Positions 24,871 through 33,166 are shown, counted from the stretch's first letter. The stretch is DNA of 64,000 nucleotides from Bacillota bacterium (GCA_023435895.1 JAEZLH010000029.1:62001-126000), one strand, 5' to 3'. Translations and numbers: made by a program. Notes: generated by a model not told the origin, from the sequence alone.

Positions 24871-27327
24871 CTAGTTCATATACCTTCCGGTAGCTGATTG
24901 TTCACACTTCCCAATATCCTCCGATGTTCCTTCAAATACTACTGCTCCTCCATTCTTTCCTCCCTCAGGCCCAAGATCAATAATCCAGTCCGAAGCCTCG
25001 ATCACTTGAAGATTATGCTCCACTACGATGACCGAATTTCCTCCTTCCACCATTCTGTTTAGCAAAAGTAAAAAGTTTTCTACATCCACTGGATGGAGTC
25101 CTGCCGTGGGTTCATCCATTAGATATAAACTACATTTTCCTGCCTTGCCTAGAAGTTCCTTGGCTAATTTTAATCTTTGACCTTCCCCACCGGATAGGGT
25201 TGTCAAAGACTGCCCCAGTTCCAGATATCCAAGCCCAACTTCTAGTAACAGCTTTAAGACTTGAAGAACCTTAGGATACTTCTCAAATACATCCATTGCT
25301 TCCTCTACCGATAATTGCAGGATATCCTTAATGGAATGCCCCTCCAGCTTAACAGAGAGAACTTCTTCACTAAATTGTTTTCCCCCGCAGACGGGGCATA
25401 CCATCTCTTGATCTTTAAAGAAGAGCATATTACTGGTAATGTACCCTAACCCCTCACAATTTTCACATCTTCCTCCCGGTGTATTAAAGGAAAAATGCTT
25501 TGCTCCAAGCCCTTTTTGTTTCGCTTCACTTAAATTACCATATATTTTACGAATTTCGGTATATACTTCGGAATAGGTTGCCACATTGGAACGTTTCATC
25601 CTTGTAATCGCTCCCTGCTCTATGGTGATTACCCTGTCAAATTGCTCCATCCCGAGTACTTGGTTATGACGGGATTGCTTCAAATTCTGATATTCAGCCA
25701 GAACCTCAAATACCAAGGTTGATTTACCAGAGCCTGACACGCCGGTAACCGCTACCATACATTTCGTGGGAATATTCACATGGATATTTCTCAAATTATT
25801 CTTATCTGCATTTTTTATCTCTATTTTTTCTGATAAGCTCTTACAATATTTCTTAGTTGTACTCTCCTGCTTATTTAAATGGGTTCCAGTAATAGATAAA
25901 GGCTGTGCTTTTAGTTGTTCCAGTGTCCCGGTTGCGATGATTTGTCCACCATGCTTGCCTGCTCCGGGTCCGATATCCACAATATAGTCCGATTCTTCCA
26001 TAACATCGGGATCATGTTCTATTACAATTACAGTATTGCCCAGATCTCTTAGCTTCTTAAGGATGGTTATCATCCCTTCCGTATCCTTTGGATGAAGCCC
26101 GCTGGTTGGCTCGTCCAGTATATAAATAATTCCTGTCAGATCCGAATCCAATGTGGCTGCTAATTTTACTCTTTGTAATTCCCCGCCGGATAAGGTTATA
26201 ATCTGGCGATCCAGGGATAGATAACCCAGTCCTACATTCATCAGCCTCCTTATCTTCGTTGTTATGTCCGTCAAATATGCTTCTATTAGTGCATTGTTCT
26301 TTTGAAGTAAGGATTCATTCAGCCCTGTCATCCAGTCAAGCAATTCCTCCAGGGACAGTTCGGACAATTGAGAGAGCCTAGTACCATTTACGGTAATGCT
26401 TCTACTTAATTTGTTTAACCTCTCCCCTTTACATTCTGGGCAAACCTCATAATTAAAATATCCACTGTACTGCTTTGACTCTCCTCCCTTCTCAGACATC
26501 TTCCTCCAAAGAGTGGGATAGACCCCTTCAAATTTCCCTGCTGCCACAGTCTTTGGCGGCGCTATCTCAGGAAAAGCTTCTTTCACTTCCTTACTCTCCA
26601 CGCCATGATATAGCACCAGCTTCTGTTGGGGAGTAAAATCACACACCTTTCTATCCGGCTCACAGGGAACTCCATAGTGGGTGAAGGCATGGTACAGAAT
26701 TGATATTTGATATTCCTTATACTTTTGCTCCCAGAAGTGAATCGCTCCCTCCTCCAGACTTAAATTTTCATTGATCGTATTCTCTTTATGAATGGATAAT
26801 ACCTTCCCCAGCCCTTCACAGGTAGGGCAGGCTCCTTCCTTGGTATTATAAGAGAAATGGGTTCTTGTTACCTTCGTCATCCTATGTCCGCACTTCACAC
26901 AGTACATGTAGACCGTAAATTCTCCATCTACCTTCTCCGTCTCTTCCTTACAATCCGCAGAAGAAATCAGCTCCCCACAATGGGGACAGGTTCTTACTCC
27001 CAGCTTCTCATATATCATTCTTAGGTCTGTATATATATTGGTGGATGTTCCTACGGTAGACCGAGGATTTTTATTTGCATCATTTTGTGTAATCATTACT
27101 GCAGGGGAAAGATTACGAGCGGAATCCAGCTTGGGCTTATTAATCCCCTGAAGACCGATTGCCTCCAGATACTGCCTTTGACATTCCTGAAAAAGTACAT
27201 CGTTAGCCAAAGTTGACTTACCCGAACCAGATACCCCGGTTAATACAACTAATTTATTACGTGGCAGTTCCACTGATATGTTTTTTAGGTTCCCTTCTCT
27301 TACACCATTGATGATTATGTTGGACAT
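24871..27327 (-). CDS. UvrA-like ABC ATPase (short excinuclease subunit A paralog)
   Basis: Two ABC modules carry Walker A 'GVSGSGKSTLAND' (near residue 32) and 'GVSGSGKSTLVFE'. Signatures 'LSGGELQRVKLA' and 'LSGGEGQRLKLA' and the switch 'VIEHD'/'VVEHN' are present. Zinc-binding pairs 'CPHCG', 'CVKCG', 'CEGLG' and 'CPVCGG' are all there. At 818 residues it is about 120 shorter than canonical UvrA (about 940), as in UvrA2-like paralogs linked to drug or DNA-damage tolerance rather than general excision repair. No uvrB or uvrC is nearby. The missing length probably corresponds to the UvrB-binding region; this needs alignment. Confidence 0.9.
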   Translation of the reverse strand: MSNIIINGVREGNLKNISVELPRNKLVVLTGVSGSGKSTLANDVLFQECQRQYLEAIGLQGINKPKLDSARNLSPAVMITQNDANKNPRSTVGTSTNIYTDLRMIYEKLGVRTCPHCGELISSADCKEETEKVDGEFTVYMYCVKCGHRMTKVTRTHFSYNTKEGACPTCEGLGKVLSIHKENTINENLSLEEGAIHFWEQKYKEYQISILYHAFTHYGVPCEPDRKVCDFTPQQKLVLYHGVESKEVKEAFPEIAPPKTVAAGKFEGVYPTLWRKMSEKGGESKQYSGYFNYEVCPECKGERLNKLSRSITVNGTRLSQLSELSLEELLDWMTGLNESLLQKNNALIEAYLTDITTKIRRLMNVGLGYLSLDRQIITLSGGELQRVKLAATLDSDLTGIIYILDEPTSGLHPKDTEGMITILKKLRDLGNTVIVIEHDPDVMEESDYIVDIGPGAGKHGGQIIATGTLEQLKAQPLSITGTHLNKQESTTKKYCKSLSEKIEIKNADKNNLRNIHVNIPTKCMVAVTGVSGSGKSTLVFEVLAEYQNLKQSRHNQVLGMEQFDRVITIEQGAITRMKRSNVATYSEVYTEIRKIYGNLSEAKQKGLGAKHFSFNTPGGRCENCEGLGYITSNMLFFKDQEMVCPVCGGKQFSEEVLSVKLEGHSIKDILQLSVEEAMDVFEKYPKVLQVLKLLLEVGLGYLELGQSLTTLSGGEGQRLKLAKELLGKAGKCSLYLMDEPTAGLHPVDVENFLLLLNRMVEGGNSVIVVEHNLQVIEASDWIIDLGPEGGKNGGAVVFEGTSEDIGKCEQSATGRYMN

Positions 27328-27570
27328 ATGGTTCCTCCTGATTCTTCTATTGACTTCATTATGGGCACTTTAAACCTAATCATACAAAGAAATGATTTTC
27401 TTATTTGCATTATTAGACTATTCAAACTAATTATATAACATTAATGCAACTATTAAACTTTTAGAATTAGCTATCCTTTAATTGCAGGTATTTCGATTGA
27501 AAAAAGTTTAAACCCATAGTACAATGTTGTCATGGTTAATCAGAGGTAATTAAGACAATCCATATGATTC
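27328..27570. other. Intergenic stretch upstream of the UvrA-like gene
   Basis: About 240 AT-rich bases that should include the UvrA-like promoter. No gene or RNA is seen before the hairpin element at 27571. Confidence 0.35.
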
Positions 27571-27868
27571 GAATTCAAAAGCCCTTTTATACTATGATAA
27601 TGGCACTTTGCACGAACCAATATTCAGGCTTCGATGATAATGTAAAATACAAATTATAAGAAAAAGTACACCTAATATATTTTAAATCTTGAATACTCCG
27701 CTCCAAATGCGTACTCTTTTCGGAAAGCATGCACATACCGAGAAGAAAATTCACCAAAGACGCATTCATTCTTATGGCAATACAGATTGTGTTTTTGACT
27801 CCTTCCTCTGAACTGCTGTTTATCATTGACAACGAACTCTGTTTAAATGGGCTTTTGGCGCCTGAATT
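27571..27868 (+). repeat. Hairpin-bounded intergenic element, copy D (with a 220-base insert)
   Basis: The left part (27571-27613) and right part (27834-27868) match the two halves of copies A, B and C: 'TTTATACTATGATAATGGCA' on the left and 'GAACTCTGTTTAAAT' on the right, with outer arms 'CAAAAGCCC'/'GGGCTTTTG'. About 220 bases without similarity to the other copies separate them. An 81-codon frame in the insert on the minus strand has no ribosome site and poor protein character. Confidence 0.6.
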
Positions 27869-27926
27869 AACTATATTTCTTTAATAATTTCTGCCTGTGA
27901 CTCCGAACTTGCAGGCAAGGAAAGGT

Positions 27927-28661
27927 ATGGTGAATATTATGAATTTTCGTCCGGTAGACATCGCACGAAAGCTGGGTGTCAGTACTACTACCCTTAGAAA
28001 ATATGAGGAATTCGGGCTTGCTCCTCCTGCTTCCCGTACAGAAACAGGGTATCGTCTTTATACCAGCGAACACCTTGCTTATTTTACCTGTGCCAGAGAG
28101 ATGCTAACCGCTTTCTCAACCAGTGAAATCTCAAATATCTTTCAACCGATTATTGCTCATAGGGACATTAACAGCGCCTTTTGGAAGGTAAATCATTTTC
28201 AAGCAAAATTACATGAACAGAAAATGATAGCCGAGAAGATTGTAAAAACACTCCTGCGTGATAAGGATAAGCCCATCATCCCTCACCAGGAGCAGTATAC
28301 CATTAATGAAATCAGTAAGAAGACAGGGGTTCCTGCCACTACGATTCGTTACTGGGATAAGGTTGGTCTTATTAGCGCAACACGCTCTTTAGAGAACAAT
28401 TATAGAATATTTCATACCGAGCATATCAGACAAATTCTAGCCATTTATGCCCTTAAGTTTACCGTATATGTGGATTATGGAAGACATTCCATTGAGCGAA
28501 TCCGAAAGGATTTGGAAAGCTTTGATTATTCTGATCAGGATAGAATTGTTAAGATGATGGGGGATATACACCAGTATTTAAAACGAGTAAATAGAGGGCA
28601 GCTAAAGGGAATTGCCGCCCTCTATCAGTTGTGCTGTAAGGTGGAGCAAAATGAATTCTGA
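27927..28661 (+). CDS. MerR-family regulator with two HTH domains
   Basis: The product of about 244 residues contains two MerR-type winged helices. The first is near the N terminus ('PVDIARKLGVSTTTLRKYEEFGL...GYRLYTSEHL'). The second starts about 113 residues later ('TINEISKKTGVPATTIRYWDKVGLI...NYRIFHTEHI'). A helical C-terminal tail follows. Ordinary MerR proteins have one HTH and a dimerisation helix, so this could bind as a pseudo-dimer. I chose ATG 27927 because AAGGA is five bases upstream; ATG 27939 is the alternative. No promoter with a long spacer is obvious next to it, so its target is unknown. Confidence 0.85.
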   Translation: MVNIMNFRPVDIARKLGVSTTTLRKYEEFGLAPPASRTETGYRLYTSEHLAYFTCAREMLTAFSTSEISNIFQPIIAHRDINSAFWKVNHFQAKLHEQKMIAEKIVKTLLRDKDKPIIPHQEQYTINEISKKTGVPATTIRYWDKVGLISATRSLENNYRIFHTEHIRQILAIYALKFTVYVDYGRHSIERIRKDLESFDYSDQDRIVKMMGDIHQYLKRVNRGQLKGIAALYQLCCKVEQNEF

Positions 28662-28673
28662 GTGTTTCCCAAA

Positions 28674-29186
28674 TCAGGAACCTTCGGGTTCATTATAGGA
28701 GTACCAATCTGATTCTTCCAGCCCTTGTTGTCGAAGGATTCCGTTCAGGTAACCAATGTTATACATGATATGACGTATTTGTCCTACAATGACATCTGCA
28801 TAGGTATATTGTGGGTCATTATTGTACACCGGTACTGCCAGCGTTTCATCATTAAGCTGTTGAAAGATTCTAGTGGTTTTAGTTTGGATGGCATCAAGAT
28901 ATGACGCCATTTGTTCTCTAGTTACGAGTAGTCCTTCGTAACTTTCTGCATATAAATCGGTATCATAGGCATCGTCAAAAATCATAGATCGCCATTCACT
29001 GTCATCGTAGCGTTCGCGCATCCAGAAGTCAATAAAGTAGACATAGTGAAAGACCTGCTGCCAGAATGGTACGTTATTATAAGAGGCAGCCCAGACTTCG
29101 TCTGGGCATACTTTTATGAGAATGCGTGCCATATGGAGGGTGGAATCAAATTGGTTTTGTAATGCTTCTGTGACTGTTCTAGGCAT
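28674..29186 (-). CDS. DinB/DfrB-superfamily four-helix protein
   Basis: The 170-residue all-alpha protein has the DinB-like pattern: a first helix with 'FDSTLHMARILIK', 'WQQVFHYVYFIDFWM' with a metal-type His in helix 2, and a late 'VIVGQIRHIMYNIGYLNGIL' with His near residue 150. The family includes thiol-dependent transferases and DNA-damage-inducible proteins. The exact reaction is unknown here. AGGAGGAATAT precedes the ATG. It is convergent with the MerR gene (12-base gap). Confidence 0.8.
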   Translation of the reverse strand: MPRTVTEALQNQFDSTLHMARILIKVCPDEVWAASYNNVPFWQQVFHYVYFIDFWMRERYDDSEWRSMIFDDAYDTDLYAESYEGLLVTREQMASYLDAIQTKTTRIFQQLNDETLAVPVYNNDPQYTYADVIVGQIRHIMYNIGYLNGILRQQGLEESDWYSYNEPEGS

Positions 29187-29301
29187 ATATTCCTCCTGTT
29201 GGTGTATATCGTTGAGATATCTGCAACCCGATGGGTTTATATTAATTGGAAAATCCTATCCTTATCATATCATTTATGTATTACATTTCCAATAACAAAA
29301 A

Positions 29302-29332
29302 AAGCCTTGTAAATATAGAATTTACAAGACTT
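29302..29332 (-). terminator. Terminator of the antitoxin-Fic operon
   Basis: Arms AAGCCTTGTAAAT and ATTTACAAGACT pair on the minus strand and TTTTTTT follows. It overlaps the Fic stop codon by one base, and its sequence resembles the hairpin at 34916-34950. Confidence 0.75.
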
Positions 29333-29946
29333 TACTCTCTTCCGTGAACCGACAACGAGCGTAGTATTAATTCTTCCATCAATTTATAATCCATCATAAA
29401 CGTTTTTATACTGGCTTCAAGCATTTCTTCACTACTAATTTTCATAAAATCCAAATCATATCCCAATGAGAAAGCAAGATGTTCAATAAACATTCTTTGC
29501 GTTCTACCGTTACCTTCCCTAAAAGGGTGAATAGAATTAATTTCACCAAGATAATATGCTAGCTTTCCCGCTATCTCATTTATTTCTTTATTATCTTTTA
29601 AATAATTTTCCTGATGCAACTTCTTAAAGATTGCATCCATTTGCTCCTGAATGTATTCGCATAAACAAAACTGATTTCCTTTTGATATATTAACTGTTCT
29701 TATTTTCCCTGCCCATTCAAAAATATCACCAAACAGAAAATTATGGATTTTCTTTAAATGATTAAAATCAAAATTTCCCTCGATTTTATTCAGCATGGCT
29801 TGTGCTGTTCGAAGTGAAGTGATTTCCCGTTCGGCAGCCCTTAATTCATCTTCATCTCTAATATTTAATTTATTTTTCAAAACAAAAGAGTTCGAATAAC
29901 AGTAATAGCTATCTTGTTCATACTCATAATAGTATTTACTTTTCAT
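29332..29946 (-). CDS. fic: Fic-domain AMPylase toxin
   Basis: The 204-residue protein has the complete Fic catalytic motif 'HPFREGNGRTQR' (His140 to Arg151), including the catalytic His and anion-binding Asn/Arg. The flap region 'RTVNISKGNQFCLCEYI' is upstream. Fic enzymes transfer AMP from ATP to target proteins such as DNA gyrase/topoisomerase IV. It has no inhibitory helix of its own. The helix is supplied by a separate gene ending two bases upstream, making this a class I (VbhA/VbhT-like) system. Target and toxicity are inferred from the family. Confidence 0.93.
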   Translation of the reverse strand: MKSKYYYEYEQDSYYCYSNSFVLKNKLNIRDEDELRAAEREITSLRTAQAMLNKIEGNFDFNHLKKIHNFLFGDIFEWAGKIRTVNISKGNQFCLCEYIQEQMDAIFKKLHQENYLKDNKEINEIAGKLAYYLGEINSIHPFREGNGRTQRMFIEHLAFSLGYDLDFMKISSEEMLEASIKTFMMDYKLMEELILRSLSVHGRE

Positions 29947-29948
29947 GA

Positions 29949-30122
29949 CTATACCGATTGCTTATGCATATATTTAAGAATCATTTCATTAATTGCTACT
30001 TGGAAATCAACCTTCCCATCAACACACTCCTGAATTCGTCTTTTATCGGTTTCCATAAGAGGCATTCCTTCCATGCTCATAGTTGCATTAACATTTTCGA
30101 TAATACGCTCTGTTTTACTCAT
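29949..30122 (-). CDS. Fic antitoxin, VbhA-like, 57 residues
   Basis: The frame runs from ATG 30122 (AGGTG upstream) to TAG two bases before the Fic ATG. Residues 14-19, TMSMEG, fit the Fic inhibitory motif (S/T)xxxE(G/N), whose Glu blocks ATP gamma-phosphate placement in class I systems. The following 'DKRRIQECVDGKVDFQVAINEMILKY' resembles the VbhA antitoxin domain. It is helical, cytoplasmic and translationally coupled to the toxin. Confidence 0.85.
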   Translation of the reverse strand: MSKTERIIENVNATMSMEGMPLMETDKRRIQECVDGKVDFQVAINEMILKYMHKQSV

Positions 30123-30257
30123 ATATGCACCTACTTTCTTTAAGTTCTATATTTTATTATATCATTTTAAAGAGAATTTATAAAGAAATTTATTCAAAAT
30201 ATCCCTTAATTGAACCCTTCAAACCTTCATTTATTATTTAATATCTTAACTACCATC

Positions 30258-30297
30258 AAAAAAAGAGCTTCAAAGTTTATTCAAACTCTGAAACCCT
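30258..30297 (-). terminator. Terminator of tRNA-Leu(AAG)
   Basis: Arms AGAGCTTCAAAGTTT (30264-30278) and AAACTCTGAAACCCT (30283-30297) pair with G-U pairs on the minus strand and are followed by TTTTTTT. They lie 15 bases after the tRNA 3' end. Confidence 0.75.
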
Positions 30298-30311
30298 TAT
30301 TTTCACATTAC

Positions 30312-30395
30312 TGCAGTCGAGGGGACTTGAACCCCTACCCAGAAACCCGGACTAGATCCTTAGTCTAGCGCGTATGCCAATTCCGCCACGACTGC
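30312..30395 (-). tRNA. tRNA-Leu, anticodon AAG
   Basis: An 84-base class II tRNA with acceptor GCAGTCG/CGACTGC. The anticodon stem CTAGA/TCTAG encloses CTAAGGA (anticodon AAG), a long variable arm CCGGGTTTCTGGG and TTCAAGTCC T-loop. Discriminator A; CCA is not encoded. A34 would need inosine modification or read CUU directly. It differs at few positions from the tRNA-Leu(CAG) gene at 33 kb. Confidence 0.93.
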
Positions 30396-30430
30396 TAACT
30401 TTTGTCCGCCATATCTAGCGAACAATAGTG

Positions 30431-30459
30431 ATTATATCAGACTAAAATCATAAATGCAA
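30431..30459 (-). promoter_or_regulatory. Promoter of tRNA-Leu(AAG)
   Basis: On the minus strand TTGCAT (30459-30454) and TATAAT (30436-30431) are separated by 17 bases, about 35 bases upstream of the tRNA 5' end. Confidence 0.8.
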
Positions 30460-30502
30460 CACTTTTTTCAATGTTTTTTAATTACATTTTTTAGTACTCT
30501 TT

Positions 30503-32062
30503 TTACTGTTTTGTCTTCCGCTTTCTGGAGCAGGAATCAAAGGTATCACGCATAGCCGGATTGCTGATAAGATTGCCCAGATAATCAAAGCGGGAGCCAT
30601 GACAAGGGCAATCCCAACTCAATTCATTCTGATTCCATTCCAGGCTACAGCCAAGGTGAGGACATTTGGTTGTGACAAAATGATACTTATCCGAGGCTTC
30701 TCGGTATACTCCTACCCTTTGTCCATCCATAATGACAACGCCCGCCTGACCAACTTGGATTTCCTTCAACTTGTCATGAGGAATTCTAAGATGCTCCTTT
30801 AAAAGACTGATAGTTGTAATCGCCGCATCTTTTAGGAAGGTTCTGCTGCCGGAGAGCATCAGCCTCCTTGGATTAAATACCTTATGAAAATCATTTTCCC
30901 TGCCGGTAATCATATCACTGATAATCATTGCCGATACCATTGCATTAGTCATACCCCATTTGTTAAAGCCTGTGGCTACATAGATGTTAGGGGTACGCAA
31001 AGAATATTTGCCGATGTAGGGCACGGAATCCGGTGTCATGCAGTCCTGATTTGACCAGGTATACTTAATCTTTGCATTGGGATACCACATCCTTGCAGCA
31101 TCCTCCAATTTCTCATAGGCATCGAGGGGTTTGTATTTACCGGAGCGGTGGGTACCTCCTCCAAGTATCAGATAATCCTTATAATTTCGGAAGGAATAGC
31201 CGTCCGGGTCTGCATCCAAATACATTCCATCTAATCTTGCACGCTTGTCCACATCCTCGCCCTCAAGCGCTACCACATACTGGCGCTCCTGATGCATCTT
31301 AAAGAAATAAAAGCCCGGCGCATTGATAAAAGGGTAATGTGTAGCAATCACAATGTTTTTCGCTTTGACCCTCCCTTTGTCCGTAAATATCTGACCGTCA
31401 TCCTGTATCTTGGTAACCCTTGTATGTTCATAGATTAGTAAATCATCTGCCACAGCATCAAGAAATTTAAGGGGGTGGAACTGCGCTTGTTGCTCGAACT
31501 TAATTGCCCCCTTCACCTGGAATGGTAGTGTTGTCTCCCTTGTAAATGCAGCCGGCAACCCGAGCTTTTGTGCTGCTTCCACCTCCTGCTTAATTCGCAG
31601 CTCATTATCTAGTGTATAGACGTAATTGGGCAATATTTCGAAATCACAGCTGATTTCTAATTGATTGATGATTTCCTGATACTTGGTAATTGCTCGTTGA
31701 TTTGCGATTGCATATTCTAGCGCACGTTCTTCTCCCTTATACATCATTAGCTTTCGGTAAATGAGACTGTGCTGTGAGGTGACCTTGGCAGTGGTATTTT
31801 TGGTAATCCCTGAGCCTGCCTCCTGGCATTCTAATAGTACTACTTTCATGCCCTTCTCCTGCAATAGATACGCTGTCAGCACACCCGCCAGCCCTGCACC
31901 AATGACAGCTACCTCCGCATTAATTTCTCCCTGCAAGGACGGTCGTTCTGTCCTTTCCTCTTCCTGACCTTCATACCGAAATTGCTTCTGTATCCAAAGG
32001 GACTCTGCCCGTTCCTTGCCTTTTTCATCAAAGCTTCCGTTTTCTTTCCAAATCGTCTGCAT
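30503..32062 (-). CDS. FAD-dependent oxidoreductase fused to a Rieske domain
   Basis: The N-terminal DAO-type flavin domain carries the dinucleotide motif 'AVIGAGLAGVLTAYLLQEKG' after about 50 residues. The C-terminal 100 residues form a Rieske [2Fe-2S] domain with the complete pair 'CPHLGCSLEW' and 'CPCHGSRFD'. It probably oxidises an amine or similar substrate and passes electrons through the cluster; the substrate is unknown. I place the start at ATG 32062, after GGAGGTTATG; an upstream ATG adds six residues. Length of about 520 is typical of this fusion family. It is monocistronic. Confidence 0.92.
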   Translation of the reverse strand: MQTIWKENGSFDEKGKERAESLWIQKQFRYEGQEEERTERPSLQGEINAEVAVIGAGLAGVLTAYLLQEKGMKVVLLECQEAGSGITKNTTAKVTSQHSLIYRKLMMYKGEERALEYAIANQRAITKYQEIINQLEISCDFEILPNYVYTLDNELRIKQEVEAAQKLGLPAAFTRETTLPFQVKGAIKFEQQAQFHPLKFLDAVADDLLIYEHTRVTKIQDDGQIFTDKGRVKAKNIVIATHYPFINAPGFYFFKMHQERQYVVALEGEDVDKRARLDGMYLDADPDGYSFRNYKDYLILGGGTHRSGKYKPLDAYEKLEDAARMWYPNAKIKYTWSNQDCMTPDSVPYIGKYSLRTPNIYVATGFNKWGMTNAMVSAMIISDMITGRENDFHKVFNPRRLMLSGSRTFLKDAAITTISLLKEHLRIPHDKLKEIQVGQAGVVIMDGQRVGVYREASDKYHFVTTKCPHLGCSLEWNQNELSWDCPCHGSRFDYLGNLISNPAMRDTFDSCSRKRKTKQ

Positions 32063-32234
32063 CATAACCTCCATTTTCACGAAAGGATATACTCATTACA
32101 ACAAGGATATATTTACCGAATCCTACAAGATTTATACGCCTGCTTAAACTTCTTCGTTGTATTGACACAGATTATAGCGGATGATACAATTGGGACAAAA
32201 TGAAACTATTTACAATACAAGAAAGAGGTTTGAG

Positions 32235-32582
32235 ATGGACTGGAAAAAATTAGAGGGACAAAAGGGGATTTTTATAATATCCGTAGCTATGATCGGATCA
32301 TTTCTATTAGCAGAATTTTTAAGTATTGCTATATTTGGAGACACCAGTGATATCAAATATTTACTGAGAATATACGCAAGAGGAATACTTGGTGTTTTAG
32401 CTGTTTATCACGGCTCCATTATGTTATTTACAAAGAAGGTTTATTACCTAACTAAGAATAATACCAGAAATCAAAGTAGATTTGCCGGGGTACTCCTTTT
32501 ACTTTTGGGAATTGGTATGGTGGTAACAGCTATAGCGGGTTACGGAATGAATGGTGATCCAAGATATATCTGGTGGAATTAA
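32235..32582 (+). CDS. Small membrane protein, unknown function
   Basis: The 115-residue product from ATG 32235 (GAGG upstream) has three membrane segments (about residues 10-32, 45-65 and 82-102). A positive loop with 'KKVYYLTKNNTRNQSRF' lies before the third. An in-frame ATG at 32181 would add 18 residues and is not preceded by a ribosome site. It has no recognised family and is convergent with tRNA-Asn. Confidence 0.75.
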   Translation: MDWKKLEGQKGIFIISVAMIGSFLLAEFLSIAIFGDTSDIKYLLRIYARGILGVLAVYHGSIMLFTKKVYYLTKNNTRNQSRFAGVLLLLLGIGMVVTAIAGYGMNGDPRYIWWN

Positions 32583-32607
32583 AATCTAGAAATGGGCAAA
32601 AAAATAA

Positions 32608-32679
32608 CTCCCCGAGTAGGGCTCGAACCTACAACCCCACGGTTAACAGCCGTGTGCTCTACCATTGAGCTATCGAGGA
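32608..32679 (-). tRNA. tRNA-Asn, anticodon GTT
   Basis: A 72-base class I tRNA with acceptor TCCTCGA/TCGGGGA (one G-U pair). The D arm is TAGCTCAATGGTAGAGCA and the anticodon stem CACGG/CCGTG surrounds CTGTTAA (anticodon GTT). TTCGAGCC forms the T-loop. Discriminator G; CCA is not encoded. Confidence 0.93.
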
Positions 32680-32926
32680 ATACAATCAATATTTTAATAC
32701 GCAGATTCTAAGATGTCAAGAGAAAATATGGTAAAATTAACTTGATGTGGATAGGTATAAAGCTTCATGTATTGAGGAGTATAGGGTGATTAATTATTAT
32801 TATATTGGTGAATCATTTGGGTGCATTAAATATTATCACCAGTTAATATTTATATTTTATAATTGTAACTTGTTTAAGCGAAATTCTGCGTTGGAATCTT
32901 AACGTAGCGTTACAAATAAATTAGTG
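32680..32926. promoter_or_regulatory. Region between tRNA-Asn and tRNA-Leu, with a second MerR-type dyad
   Basis: No gene is seen in these 247 AT-rich bases. At 32901-32911 the dyad AACGTAGCGTT is identical to the one in the MFS promoter at 36485-36495. It is placed between TTGGAA and ATAAAT with a 19-base spacer. Function is uncertain. Confidence 0.35.
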
Positions 32927-32955
32927 TTGAAATTGGAAACTCATTATGTTATAAT
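32927..32955 (+). promoter_or_regulatory. Promoter of tRNA-Leu(CAG)
   Basis: TTGAAA (32927-32932) and TATAAT (32950-32955) have a 17-base spacer, 32 bases upstream of the tRNA. This is a near-consensus housekeeping promoter. Confidence 0.85.
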
Positions 32956-32986
32956 CTAATTCGTTCCTGTTGTTGGAACGAAGTGA

Positions 32987-33070
32987 GCAGTTGTGGCGGA
33001 ATTGGCATACGCGCTAGATTCAGGTTCTAGTCCGGGTAACTGGGTAGGGGTTCAAGTCCCCTCAACTGCA
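32987..33070 (+). tRNA. tRNA-Leu, anticodon CAG
   Basis: An 84-base class II tRNA: acceptor GCAGTTG/CAACTGC. The anticodon stem CTAGA/TCTAG encloses TTCAGGT (anticodon CAG), with a long variable arm and TTCAAGTCC T-loop. Discriminator A; CCA is not encoded. Its last 19 bases plus TT are duplicated at 34891-34911, marking an integration site. Confidence 0.95.
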
Positions 33071-33072
33071 TT
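33052..33072 (+). repeat. att-type direct repeat, tRNA-Leu side
   Basis: The 21 bases from the T arm to the 3' end of tRNA-Leu(CAG) plus TT are identical to 34891-34911. Such repeats are left by tyrosine-recombinase integration into tRNA genes; the element restores the tRNA 3' end. Confidence 0.85.
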
Positions 33073-33116
33073 ATATAAGGGTTTTCAAGGTTCTTGATTA
33101 AAACCCAACAACGAAG

Positions 33117-33166
33117 AACTCGCTAGATTATTGTTAAAAATAACATTTATCTAGTGAGTTTTTTTT
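33117..33166 (+). terminator. Terminator after tRNA-Leu inside the island
   Basis: Twelve-base arms AACTCGCTAGAT/ATCTAGTGAGTT (one G-U pair) with an extra internal TTGTTA/TAACA pairing are followed by TTTTTT. It lies 46 bases after the tRNA. Confidence 0.85.

Noticed and set aside
27587..27832. 81-residue protein gene on the minus strand
   Set aside because: It lies wholly within the insert of hairpin element D, has no ribosome site and no protein-like pattern.
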